Positions 1-11,200 of a stretch of 64,000 bases of DNA are shown piece by piece. The notes under the pieces are model-generated. The model did no database searches. It saw only the letters and a list, made by a program, of their open reading frames with translations, and was not told where the DNA came from. Position numbers and translations under genes: made by a program. Origin of the DNA: Forficula auricularia. Lineage: Eukaryota; Arthropoda; Insecta; Dermaptera; Forficulidae. Location of the stretch: NCBI GenBank assembly GCA_024734495.1, contig JALMQS010000225.1, positions 15,460,591 to 15,524,590 of the forward strand, written 5' to 3'. Position 1 is the stretch's first letter. Each line of letters opens with the position of its first letter.

Positions 1-244
1 TTGAAATATCTAAGGTTATTGTAATTTTCTTTAGGGCCTTGTAAAACTATTGGCTAAAAAATCACTTTGATTTTTTTATTTAATTTTAATATAAGAGGGG
101 GATAGAGCAATTTCATGGTATAAAATCATAAGATGACCATATCACTTTTTAACCTAATTTATCGCGCGGAGAATTTACCACTGCTCGAAGCCCCTAAAAA
201 CTTACTAAATTAGACTATATCTAACTTTCTGAGATTTGGCTCGT

Positions 245-372
245 GATCGCGGCTTCTTTTCCTTCTACTCTGTTCTTTTCACGATGGAGGGGCCAGCCCA
301 TACAGGCCTTTAGAGGATGGACCTTCTTGGTGTCATCTCCTTCTCACATCAATATCATTAAAAAAAAAAAAA
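245..372 (+). repeat. LINE 3'-end fragment, copy 1 (poly-A tailed)
   Basis: The segment carries a block reading CACGATGGAGGGGCCA, then a T-rich 'cttggtgt' box, and ends in a run of A at 361-372. The same block recurs at 600-695, 700-833, 54430-54510 and, inverted, at 57427-57520. At the last site it follows a recognisable LINE reverse-transcriptase C-terminus, so this is read as the 3' UTR of that LINE. Confidence 0.6.
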
Positions 373-599
373 AGATAATAAGTAAAAATATATTTTTACT
401 TATTATCTATTAAAATGTTTCACCAAATTCTTTAAAGATTGTAACTCCAAAACTTCAGACTTTACAGTACGCCCAAAAAACTGATTTATCATTCAACCTG
501 AATAAGAATATTTGTTAATATTGCACAATTAATTGATAATGACATCTTCAATTTGAAGAAAAATTAAGTTATCTCATAATTATACCCGCTGAAGTGGCA

Positions 600-696
600 G
601 AAATCTCCCCTTATCTTCACGTTAAGAGGGTCCACCACGGACGACAGAGGTTGTACCTTCTTGGTGCAACTTCTTCTTGTATCAATATCATTATAA
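600..696 (+). repeat. LINE 3'-end fragment, copy 2 (diverged)
   Basis: Diverged copy of the 3' UTR block: it keeps the 'ttgtaccttcttggtg' box and the 'atcaatatcatta' segment and ends in an A-rich run. It has lost most of the CACGATGG block. Confidence 0.45.
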
Positions 697-699
697 AAA

Positions 700-833
700 A
701 AAATAACCTTCGACCCCCGGAGAATCCATAAAATTCTTTCTTCTTCTTTTCACGATGGAGGGGCCAACCCAGGCCATTAGGGGTTGCACCTTTTTGGTGT
801 AACTCCTTCTCTCATCATTATCATAAAAAAAAG
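700..833 (+). repeat. LINE 3'-end fragment, copy 3
   Basis: Closest match to the 3' UTR of the minus-strand LINE at 57427-57775. They share the stretch before the block (cataaaatt/c..cttcttcttc), the CACGATGGAGGGGCCAA block, the TTGGTGTAACTCCT box and an A-rich tail. Confidence 0.6.
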
Positions 834-1681
834 AAGCTCTCGGTTATCATCAGAGGAAAAAACATGAAAATCAGAAAATATTGCAATTACGAGGTTTTGG
901 AGTTTAGGTATCGATATCGATTCTTGAAAAAGTATTCACTTTTTCGTTAAATTTTTATTTTGTGAAGCGCATTATTTTATCCCCTGCTTTCATTGGAAAA
1001 AGCCCTACTATCAAAAACGCCTGTGTAAATTCTTCTTTTAAAATAAGTTGGTCTAATTCTTAACACAGTAAAGTTAAAATTATATATGTTGACTGTAGGT
1101 ATGCCCATGCATAATTGTTCCGTCTAACTGGCCAATGGTTATTTCAGGATGAATTTAAACACTCATGTGGAATGTATAGATCATTAGTACAAGGCAANNN
1201 NNNNNNNNNNNNNNNNNNNNNNNNNNNNNNNNNNNNNNNNNNNNNNNNNNNNNNNNNNNNNNNNNNNNNNNNNNNNNNNNNNNNNNNNNNNNNNNNNTCA
1301 TCATTATCATAAAAAAAGAAGCTCTCGGTTATCATCAGAGGAAAAACATGAAAATCAAGAAAATATTGCAATTACGAGGTTTTGGGTTTAGGTATCGATA
1401 TCGATTCTTGAAAAAGTATTCACTTTTTCGTTAAATTTTTTATTTTGTGAAGCGCATTATTTTATCCTGCTTTCATTGGAAAAAGCCCTACTATCAAAAA
1501 CGCCTGTGTAAATTCTTCTTTTAAAATAAGTTGGTCTAATTCTTAACACAGTAAAGTTAAAATTATATATGTTGACTGTAGGTATGCCCATGCATAATTG
1601 TTCCGTCTAACTGGCTATTGATTTATTTCAGGATGAATTTAAACACTCATGTGGAATGTATAGATCATTAGTACAAGCCAA
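812..1681. repeat. Near-identical sequence on both sides of a 100-N gap
   Basis: Bases 812-1197 and 1298-1681 are almost the same sequence with scattered single-base and short indel differences; for example the segment before TTTCAGG differs between sides. The gap is exactly 100 N (1198-1297), a conventional unknown-length gap. This looks like unresolved haplotypes or a collapsed tandem repeat rather than two functional copies. Confidence 0.8.
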
Positions 1682-1689
1682 CCGGTGAC

Positions 1690-2592
1690 ATGTCACGCAC
1701 ATATTGCGAAATACAATTATTCTGCTTCAATTAGTTAATTAGCAAAAGAGATCCGTTTTGAAATTGGTTTTAAACTTCCTTTGTTTTTTTTCCTAATCAA
1801 TCTATTAATAAATTCGGAATTTCCTTCGTCCAAAAGAGAGAATATCCTATGGTGATGGAAGTTTGAGGGAAATTATATTTCACGAATATTGATCGGCTAA
1901 CTATATGCATATCATCTCCCAATATTTACATTGCCATTTGACCCTGGCAAATAATTGTTTTTTTTTTTAATGAATATCATATCCCTATGGATTAATTTTT
2001 TATTTTTGCTGTAAATTTATGTTCATTCTCTTTGTAATATCTACACCTTTTTTAATCTTCATTTCTCATTATCTTTTAAAATAAATTGGACAATAAATTC
2101 ATTTTAAATGGCATTCCGCAGTTCTCACCTCCAATGTTGGAATAATTAGAAAGATGGAAGTAATTGAATTACTAGATTAATCATTTTATCGACAAAGGAA
2201 AAAGTGAGCATCGCCTCTTATGTGGAATGCTGAATAAACAAGCGTCAGCGTTAAATTTGAATGAACTGAAAAGGAAAGTACCCGTAATAAGAGCTCATCT
2301 TGCTTGTGAGTCTAATCCCCGAAGAACTGTTCAATCGAAAAGTTGGTTGGTTCTCTTTAAAGTAAAACGGTTCTCAAGGAGAGGAAACTTTTATCGCCAT
2401 CGAGGGGCAGCTTGAAGAGCCTCGGACGCGTAAACAAGACGTCACTCAGGCATATCAATAAATAATGATTTCCGAGTGATAAATGACAAAATATTCGAAT
2501 GAAAATGAAAATTTTTCTAAAACTCGGTATGTTCTTAGAAAATTTTAATGATATGCCAATTTTTAGTTAGATAATTTTTAAGAAAAAAACAA
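1690..2592. other. No gene or repeat recognised
   Basis: AT-rich sequence. The only open frame of note (2227-2415, 62 codons) has no recognisable motif and no paired splice signals. I see nothing else. Confidence 0.5.
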
Positions 2593-3282
2593 AGCCGACT
2601 TCAAAAAATTAAATGCAACAAATAAAATACACTAAAAGATATAAAATAATTATTATCTTATTTAGTTACAACTAAACGACGAAATATTAACATGAAATTA
2701 CTTTTTGAAGTCGGTGCCAAACATATACCTTTTATGAATCGCACTCGACGGATCTTACTTAGTACGTTTGGAGGATATGCTCGCTTATAGTTTTGTTTGG
2801 TACCGACATCAAAAAGTTATTTCATGTTAATATTTCGTCGTTTAGTTGTAACTAAATAAGATAATAATTATTTTATACCTTTTAGTGTATTTTATTTGTT
2901 GCATTTAATTTTTTGAAGTCGGTTTTATTTTTTTTCTTAAATATCATTTTTATTTTTCTCTTTTTAGTGATGTTATTAATAGTGATCATACCATCATAAC
3001 TTGACCAAATTAATATGACACCATCCCTAAGATACCCCCTTTCCAATAACAAAAGAAACATCAAAATCGGTTCATAAACAAAGAAGTTAGGCCTGAACAA
3101 ACCTAACAAAAAAGATCTAATACCAATAAAAAAAATGGGATCAATCGGAAGCTAGACTGAACCCAATGCAATTTTTTTTTCAAAATCGGTTCACAATTGG
3201 AGGAGATATGAGGTAACATAGGCGCAAAAAAAAAAAAAAATTCAGTCGAATAGAGAACCTCCTCCTTTTTTGAAGTCTGTTA
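2593..3282 (-). mobile_element. Terminal-inverted-repeat foldback element, family X, copy 1
   Basis: The ends are inverted versions of AACCGACTTCAAAAAA. Inside is a nested foldback with arms of roughly 170-190 bp (about 2594-2712 and 2800-2940) around a loop at 2713-2800, with the same CCGACTTCAAAAA word repeated at the loop edges. The rest matches family X copies at 35695-38267 and 49087-49976, for example the 'gttaggcctgaacaaac' and 'acctcctcctttttt' segments. No transposase is visible, so the superfamily is unassigned and the element is non-autonomous. Confidence 0.7.
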
Positions 3283-3579
3283 AAAATAGTTTGGGATATA
3301 AAACTGAAACTTGGCGCTAAGTATTAATTCACACTCGTCTATAAAATTTCATCTCAATATCTAAAACTGTTCAAGAACTCATGAGTGTATAATAAATATT
3401 CGAATTGTTTTGCTTTGTTTTTTGCATTTTTGAGCCGGAAAATTAGAAAGTTCGAAATCTAGCCTCGTCTTTGTTTTATAAACTTAAACATTTTGGCAAC
3501 ATGGCATTCCTACTTTAGTTATCGAGATATTGTGAGAATCGGAATCCAGACAAACATAGAAAATCATACTTACAAATTT

Positions 3580-4028
3580 TTTGTCGCGTTTTATGGAATT
3601 CTCAACATGCCAGTGTGGAATAGATGAAGAAGAAATCAGTCATATCTTATTTGAGAGCGAATTAAATAAAAAATGGACTATCTGCTATATCTAGAGCTAA
3701 GTAAGAGTGTTGAGTTCCCAATTAACGCTGAACATTTGTTAACCATCTGCGAACATAATGATAAAGTATGCTATGCTTTGCAGAAATTCATTCTAAGATC
3801 AACGTTTTAAGATTTTGTTTTTTTTTCTCTGTATTTTTAATTTTTTTTGAATATATGTAAAAAAAAAAAAATTAATTTGTATCGGAAAATTGTTACATTT
3901 TATTTTTTACAATTATTCATTTAATTTGTATTTTTAATTTACATTTTTGTTTTAATTTTGTTTTATAAATTGTACATGGCTGAATGGACAAGACCAAAAG
4001 CCAAATAAAATAAAATAAATAAAAAATA
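3580..4028 (+). pseudogene. Non-LTR retrotransposon 3' fragment (C-terminal CCHC-like segment, 3' UTR)
   Basis: Translation around 3600-3660 gives CQCGIDEEEISHILFE. This is the Cys-x-Cys-Gly...His-x-Leu-Phe pattern common at the C-terminus of insect Jockey/R1-type LINE ORF2 proteins. A diverged coding tail follows to about 3810, then an AT-rich 3' UTR. It ends in TGGACAAGACCAAAAGCC and an (AAATAAAAT)-type tail near 4028. The fragment is 5'-truncated and frame-broken; the clade is not certain. Confidence 0.55.
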
Positions 4029-4104
4029 TCGCGTTTTAAATTTTTCAAAAAAAAAAAATGAATAAAGCCCGCCCGTCATTAGAACTGATTAATATCTTCT
4101 TTTT

Positions 4105-4480
4105 TTTATTGAGTGCCTTTAGCACCGAGCGATGCTCGGTAACTGTTTGCCTCTAAATAGCTTAATAACTCATGACAATTGATAAGTAGGTACAGCAATT
4201 AAAAAAAATCGTTAGTGCGGTTTTTAAGAAAATCTTTCATGTAAATGTCAACTTCCGGTGTTCCGATTTCAAGCAAAAACTTTCTGTACCCCTTCTAGCC
4301 TAAATTGAGCTTAAGTTTCGAATTTCGTAGCTCTGAGATTTATGGTTGCGAAACACAGGGGGGAATACATTCTTACGTACGTAAACATCAACTTCCGGTA
4401 CTTCTATTTTAGCCAAAATCTTGTGGTACTTCTTATAGGCTCTAGATAATAATGATTCGATTCAAATTTTATTTTTACCT
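4105..4480 (+). repeat. Dispersed repeat with CACCGAGCGATGCTCGGT hairpin end
   Basis: The segment begins with a near-perfect hairpin (ACCGAGC...GCTCGGT) at about 4120-4141. It contains blocks such as 'aacttccggta' and 'aaaatcttgtggtact' that recur in inverse orientation at 14690-15335, where the same hairpin closes the copy at 15309. A terminal hairpin with internal repeats is reminiscent of Helentron/DINE-type elements, but that assignment is inference. Confidence 0.45.
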
Positions 4481-6248
4481 AGACCCAATCTAGTCATATC
4501 TATATAAAGTAAATCTATTTTTAAATTATGCTGATTAATTATTTTTAAACTTTGCAGAAGTTTTCCACAGACTTCTAAGTCTTCTAGTAGATAAGGCGTT
4601 TTTCGCTACAATTGCTATCATATCTTTCTTGATTTTTACAATCTTTAATCATTCAGAGTAGAAAAATCTTTGACCCTAATTGTTAATTCCATATGTTTTA
4701 GTAATGTTTAGGAACGATACAATGGTAGGTATTGAGACTGTCAAATAGAATTAGCCATATTATCCAAAAAGACGTCAAGTGAGAGATAATCTCTGCCTCA
4801 CACACCTACGATTCCGTAAATGGACATAAATACTGGAAGATATCAAAACAATAATCCGAGCAATTGCAAATCGAGGTTGTATACCGAGGATTCAGTTTCT
4901 CATATGTTTCAAAATTCTTGAAATATCAAATTGGTTTTTATTTTGTCGTTGATAAGATAATGGGGGCAAATGAGGCGGGGGGGGGGGGGGCTAGACTACG
5001 TAGTGGGTTTTAAAATAATAATTTAAATTTCCTAATTTTAATAAATTTTGTCATTAACTATTAGTGGGGTTTAAAATTAAAAAAAATCACGTTGGCGTCT
5101 TAGCGCAAGCCGATTATAATAAGTACTATATATAGATAACATAACAGAATAAATTGATTGCAACAAATGAGTTAATAATCCTTTTTATTGATTTTCTTTC
5201 AACATTTTACTCTGACTCTACTAGGCTAAACCCGTTAGAAACAAATATTAACTAATCTTCAAAATATATGAAAAATGTCGAGGCCCCTTCGAATGCATGA
5301 TTCCCAGGCGGGCGCCTGGTGCGCCTCCCCTTAAATCCGACTCTGGGAAAAGAACTCAAAATTTTAACCCCTCTCTTATAACTTTTGGTCTGATTTCAAC
5401 CAAAATCTAGTCAGCTCTTAATCCCAATATTATATCTAAATATATAAAAATTCGTTTTGAAAGCTTCATCGGTTTTTGAGCTAGACTTTACGCTAAATTA
5501 AATAAGATAATATTTTTTGCATAGGAACATACATTTTTTGGAACATTGTAAGCAAATTTGCAAATTATGTACATATTTGTACCATTGGGGGGCAGTGATT
5601 TTTCAACCAGGGGATGCTGTCCGAAAAAAAAACATCATTTTTGAAAATTTTATATTAATTTTCTCAAAATTCATCGATAACAGAGCATCATAAAATTTTT
5701 CGTTATTTTTCAATTGATATTAAAGATAGAGCAGATACAGCAGTCTATCTTCCCTTTGGCTACTTCTCATGATTGATTTAATTATTTTCATAGTTGAAAA
5801 TGAACGTTCAACCGACGCACCTGTGAAATGTATATAGTGCAAACTGTTTTAAATTAAATATTTTTTCCAAAATATCTTTTAATTTAACATTAAAGATTAA
5901 TTTTTTATGCAATTTTTAGATTTTAAATTAAACTCACGTGTCGAGTACATGTAAAAACTTATTCAGTTTTCAACTTAAAATCAAAGTATTTTCCTTCGAT
6001 AAGATAACTCAACCAATTTAGATATTAAATCTGGAAAATTCTTTTTATATTTTAAGATCTAAAAAGCTCCATAAATTTTAATTTAAAGATAGCGAAATAA
6101 AACTCTTGAGGTTCTGAAATTTTAGGGATGTGCCGCATTGACAGCATCCATGCACCGAACGCCATCGATTTGTACATACCTATTTTAAAATAAATTTCTT
6201 TGGTATTTTAATTTTTTTAAGTCTTCTTTAATCTTAAAAAATTAACTA
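4481..6248. other. AT-rich intergenic DNA, no gene seen
   Basis: No coding signal. A GC-rich block at 5295-5346 ends AAATCCGACTCTG, which resembles a hAT terminus (compare the hAT at 36288-37225), but I could not find a partner end with a matching target duplication. At 5350-5480 there is a fragment of the widespread 'caaaatctagtcagctcttaa' repeat. Confidence 0.4.
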
Positions 6249-6972
6249 TACATGGCAATTCAAATATAAACGAGCCAATATTTTATATTTAAGAAGAAAA
6301 AACATTTTGTAGTTATTTTTCTACATAATTCCCCTTCTTAGTAATGCATTTTTTCCATCGAAGAGGTAGTTTTTTCATACAGTTTTCGAAGAATGACATC
6401 GGGAGGGTATCCCAACCAATTGCGCAAAACTGTTGATCGCTCGCAAAACGCTCTCCTCCAAGTGCTCGGATGAGCTAACGGCGCCTTTTTGACCGATATG
6501 CAGCTCGAACCTGGTCAAGAAGGCCACAGAAGTAGGCAGCGTTTATTGTGCGACGATTGTGAAGAAAATCAAGAAGTAAAACTCCTTGAGAACCCCAAAA
6601 AACCGTTGACATCACCTTCCCGGCTAATAAGCGAGTTTTAGCTTTTGATGGTCCTGGCTCTTTGCTCTCCACTCCATACTGGCCCTTTTTTTCTATTCGG
6701 GAGTGTAGTGTACATTCTCCCCGAACTGTGCCAGCATTCGATCCCGAATTTCGGCTAGTTTAACGCCTTCGTTCTTTAAAAAACTTTATTATGATGCTTT
6801 GTGCAATCTTTCGTTCATTGTGAGGACAACTAAAGAAACGGGCCTGGAGGTTGGCTTGGCCTTAAGTCATATAAAGTGGACCCCCCCCAACCCGTCGGGA
6901 CGGTCCGTCTAACTCCGACACGCTTTCTTAGTCCTCAGAATTAAAAGGCTCGTTTATATTTGAATGGCCTAA
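6249..6972 (-). mobile_element. Mariner-like DNA transposon, defective
   Basis: The ends are inverted repeats sharing the core ATTCAAATATAAACGAGCC (about 6257-6275 and 6947-6965). The minus strand at 6475-6672 encodes part of a mariner catalytic domain, including GKVMSTVFWGSQGVLLLDFL with the first catalytic Asp, followed by NRRTINAAYFCGLLDQVR. N-terminal and C-terminal parts are frame-broken, and at about 720 bp the element is well short of the usual 1.3 kb. Non-functional. Confidence 0.75.
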
Positions 6973-7014
6973 TAATTGTTTTTATCAAGAAAATTATGAA
7001 AAATTTGTTATATA

Positions 7015-7226
7015 TTGAATGTAATGGAAGGCAGCCCAGGGGTAGTGAGGAAAGAAAAAATTAACACATATCAAATAAGGTGTAATTTATTGAAATTCTT
7101 CCTCCTTTCCTTTCAAACCGACGTTTCGGAGGATTTTTCCCTCCTTCTTCAGGGTTTCAAAGGGTCAATGAATGAAACAAATGAAATGTTTCCTTATATA
7201 TATTTCTGTACATCGAATTTTTTCTA
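7015..7226 (-). mobile_element. Truncated Penelope-type foldback arm
   Basis: Bases 7018-7190 match the left arm of the foldback at 59166-59524, starting from GTAATGGAAGGCAGCCCAG. The right arm is missing. It contains the hammerhead-like motif annotated separately. No coding sequence is present; this is a non-autonomous remnant upstream of the reductase gene. Confidence 0.6.
7109..7163 (-). ncRNA. Hammerhead-like ribozyme motif
   Basis: On the minus strand the order is stem I 5' strand CCTTTGAAACC, core CTGAAGA, one extra A, stem II GGAGG/CCTCC with a 7-nt loop, GAAA, C, cleavage triplet GTC, stem I 3' strand GGTTTGAAAGG. Stem I pairs at 10 of 11 positions with one G-G mismatch. Stem III is reduced to the ACGT self-complement. 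This matches what is known of minimal hammerheads in Penelope-like elements, which act as dimers. Activity is inferred, not shown. Confidence 0.6.
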
Positions 7227-7793
7227 TGAACCTTCATGTTCGATATTTTAGAGATTTGACAGTATTTGCTTAAGAAAATTTATTAGATAATACAAATAAT
7301 ATGATAAAATAACCCACTAATAAGGAATCTACAATGGAAATGTGTCCTTGTGTTAGGGACTACATTTTTTTCTCATTATCTATTTGAATAAATAATTCAA
7401 TAGCGGTGCGGGTGCTGAAAAGTTCGATATTTTAGAGATTCGACAGTATTTGCTTAAGAAAATTTATTAGATAATACAAATAATATGTTGAAGGAGACAA
7501 TAAAAGAGTGTGTCTTCTGCTGGAATTATAAATTTTATTTATTTATATTTTATATCGTTATAAATAAATAAAATGTATAATTCCAGCATGCACACTCTTT
7601 TATTGTCTCCTTCAATATATAAAAATTCTGCATCCCTCGGCACAAAAACTTTCAATTTAACAAATAATATGATAAAATAGCCCACTAATAAGGAATCTGC
7701 AATAGAAATTTGTCCTTTGTTAGGGACCACATTTTTTTCTCATTATCTATTTGAATAAATAATTTAATAGCTGTGCGGGTGCTGAAGAGTGGA
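7227..7793. repeat. Tandem duplication of about 190 bp upstream of the reductase
   Basis: Bases 7227-7418 are repeated at 7419-7793, both running from GTTCGATATTTTAGAGATT to GTGCGGGTGCTGAA. The second copy is interrupted by a 172-bp insertion. The duplication ends about 320 bp before the reductase start codon, so it could lie in its regulatory region. Confidence 0.8.
7488..7659. mobile_element. Small foldback insertion with 12-bp target duplication
   Basis: The element begins TTGAAGGAGACAATAAAAG and folds back on itself across 7488-7617. It is flanked by perfect 12-bp direct repeats ACAAATAATATG (7476-7487 and 7660-7671). A related copy lies at 48866-49021. It has no coding capacity. The long, variable target duplication suits a retroposed or Penelope-derived element better than a cut-and-paste one. 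Confidence 0.75.
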
Positions 7794-8112
7794 GGGACCA
7801 GGCGCCAGATCAAAGGGGAGGCTGCAAAGCAAGCAAGCGAGAGATAAACAGGCATGTGACCTCAAGGACTTCACCTCCCCTCAAATGAAAATGCTTATAA
7901 GAGCAATGATCGTAGATAAACGAGTTAAAACGGTCATGGCATTGACTTTCATTTGATAGTTCTAGTTAAATAGTAAAATTTATAAAATAACACAATTATT
8001 ACTTTTTCAATTCAATTATTAAATTAAATAAACGTAATTACACAACTTGATAAATTTTATCATACGATTTTGATTTTGAAGTTATCATTTTTTTAATCAA
8101 ATAATTTCTAAA

Positions 8113-8261
8113 ATGGCTTCAATCCTTCCCGCCACATACGTTGAAGGTTTCCACAATGTGGATGCTGTTAAAAAAATGCCATATACACCTTTTGGAAAAA
8201 CTGGAATGCATTTTTCAGCCCTTGGTTTAGGAGGAGCTCCATTTAGTAATTCTCTTTTTGG
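8113..8261 (+). CDS. Aldo-keto reductase exon 1
   Basis: Encodes residues 1-49 plus two bases of codon 50 (Gly), ending at the donor g|gtaata. It carries the first beta-strand with LGLGGAPF. Confidence 0.9.
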
Positions 8262-11200
8262 GTAATAATATTTATATTAGTCTAAAATTTTCAATATAAT
8301 AATTTTCGTTATTTTACAGAGAATGTGAACGTCAAGAGGGATATAAAATAGTTGATTTTTCTCTACGGTCTGGAGTCAATTTTATTGATACAGCTCCATG
8401 GTATGGTCAAGGGAAGTCAGAAGAACTCTTGGGAGAAGCTCTGGCTAATATTCCCAGAGAGGCGTATTATATTTCTACTAAGGTAATATTACTAACTTAA
8501 TAAACTAATGTTTCATTATTCGTATCCATAGTAAATTAGTAGTTAATAGTAGGGAATTATATAAAATTAAAAACACAGAGTTTTTTTTATTAATTGCGGC
8601 AGACGTTTCGTCAATTTATTTTGACTTCCTCAGTGGCCCATTCCTTTGTCAAAACAATTTCAATATAATGTTGTGTCTTATGGTGAAATTGTTATTGATA
8701 AAGAATGATAGAATGGGCCACTGAAGAATTTAAAATAAATTGACGAAACCTCTGGCCCATTTAATAAAAAAAACTCTGTGTTTTTAATTTCCTACTATTC
8801 CTGTTATTAATATGATAATTTAATAATTATTCTACAATAAAAAAACATGTTCTACGCACATTACAATAGTCTTAATTACATTTATTTTTTTAAGAAAGTG
8901 CAACACTTATAAGCTCAGATTAACTTTTCCATCCCAAAAAGATGTTACTTATCTTTGAGGAAATAATAAATAATCATCAGAATACTCAATATGTATATTT
9001 TCAATTTCTAAATTAAAAAATAAGCTGACATGTTCTGATGTGGCCATCCACTTGACTTTACCATACTATCTGTCCCCTCACTTATATTTAATATTTAATA
9101 AAATTATTTATAATCATGTAAGGGGAAGGGGGGTTAGTTTTTGCATTTTTAGACTCCTGGGACCCACTGATTATGTATACAAAATTTGGTTGGATTTGGT
9201 AAATGGCAAAGATTTTCATTTTTTGACCCTCCCCGCCTCCCATTTCGGGCGGTTAGTTTTTGCATTTTTAGACTTCTGGGGGTCCATTGATTATGTATAC
9301 AAAATTTGGTTGAGTTTGCTCAAACGACCTAGATTTTTAATTTTTAACCCCACCTCGACCTCCCTTAATTTTGAGTCGATATGCACCAAAATCTAATCAG
9401 CTCTTAATCTCAATGGACCAAAACTACTTGTGAAATTTGGTTTCGATATTCACACTAGTTTTTGAGCTAGCTCGTACACAAATTTGGTAACGCACAGACT
9501 AACAAACTAACAGACATTTTGACACAACATTTATTATCTCGAAAAATATAATTTTTTCGATGTTCACTTATTAGAGCTTTTTTGTAGACCTAAATGCCAT
9601 GGTTTCGCTCAATTTTTTTAATCGAAATAGTTTCCGCCGTTTTTTAGATATTTTGAAAAAAAGAAGGAAAAAACCACTTTTTTCATGCACGATTACAATA
9701 CTTCACCATACCCTGTATGGTAAAGTAAAAACATAATTAAAAAAAAATATATAGGTATAAAGTCAAATACATATCTATTCTATGATAAATATTACTTAAG
9801 GAGGTCCTTGTTAAATAAAAAAATATTAGATTATAACTATAACTTAATTTTTTATAATAGTTTAAGTCTGTATCTATGCTTTGGTGAAGTTTGAATCACA
9901 CATTAGCAAGCAAATTTTTTAAATTAAAATTTTTTAAATGTAAACATTTTATTAGAATCTTATGGAAAATTAAGATCTTGACACTTTCATTTGAATTATA
10001 CTACTATTAGTTTAATTGATAAAGTTAAAAAAAAAACTAAAAATTATTTTTTTGAAAAATGTACTTTTCTTTTTTTGCAATAAAATATATCATTGACCGA
10101 GGAATTTACTTAGATATTTATTTTAAAAAATCGCATAAATGCTATGTTTGGATGTAAACATAGACAGTATTAATACAACGTATTGCCAAATCATACAAGA
10201 GATATTATCAGCTAATTTGAATATCAAACTAAATTTGTATTTAATTTTTTTTTAATAATTGTTTTTATTTCAAACATTTACGGCTTTCATACTATTTATT
10301 TTTTAATTCTATTATTTTTCATTTGTATTTTAACTTATTTTATTAAATATTAGATACTACACTTCTTTTGACTCAACTGGAGCAAAAGAACCTCCTTAAG
10401 GCCTGGTCTTGACTATGAATAATTACTTAGACATATAATTTTAACATTTTATTTAAAAATTTATATTTAATTATTTTATTTTTATTTAATTTTAAGGTTG
10501 GTCGATACGAATTGGATTTCGCGAAAATGTTTGATTTCTCAGCGAAGAAAGTCAGTGAATCTTTTGACATTTCACTCAAATTACTCGGACTTGATTATGT
10601 AGATATTGTTCATGTAAGTAAAAATTTTATATAAATCTTGATTTACAATATATAGTACATATAATAGATATCTAAGGTAGGACTTATAATTAAATAATAC
10701 ACTATACTTTATGTGGAGTAAATTCATCCTTGGTTGTTTATGGTAAAGCCCTTTAACTCCCTTCACAAAATCCTGGGATAGACCCAGCAGTACCTGAACG
10801 TGTGCTGCGGAATCGATAAAAACACATTCGGGTCCAGCTCCTAATATTTTAGTATTTCTACTCTCACAAAATTTATTACTGAGACTGTGTGGTGCCCCCC
10901 TCCCCCCTCCTAAGAGAGCGCGAATCATATCAAGGGGGACGCGATGTAAATAACAAATATTTTATATATAGGTCTCGTATATTTAGGTTGTCCAAAAATG
11001 TGAAGTTAAAATGATCGTAAAGCAGCACAAACTTATTTTGTTAAGTGATGTGAAATAATAATTTTGGGAAAATTTGGACGTTATATTTCAATTCCTTACA
11101 TACCGCAGTACATAAATCTAATACATTTTCAATTGTTTTTATTTTTTTACTTTACCTTAATCTAACTATAATAATTAAACGATTGATTATGTTAACTTTT

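Larger units (their letters stand above)
8544..8805. mobile_element. Penelope-type foldback inside intron 2
   Basis: The inverted repeats run from AATAGTAGGGAATT inward on the left and end AATTTCCTACTATTCC on the right, with arms of about 100 bp around a 60-bp loop. Each arm carries one half-degraded hammerhead-like motif (8592-8642 minus, 8712-8761 plus). A shorter derivative with the same ends lies in intron 4 at 13301-13393. Confidence 0.65.

Noticed and set aside
1115..1371. Open frames crossing the N-gap
   Set aside because: They consist largely of unknown residues and repeat sequence.
5295..5346. hAT terminus
   Set aside because: The end sequence is suggestive but no partner terminus with an 8-bp duplication was found to the left.
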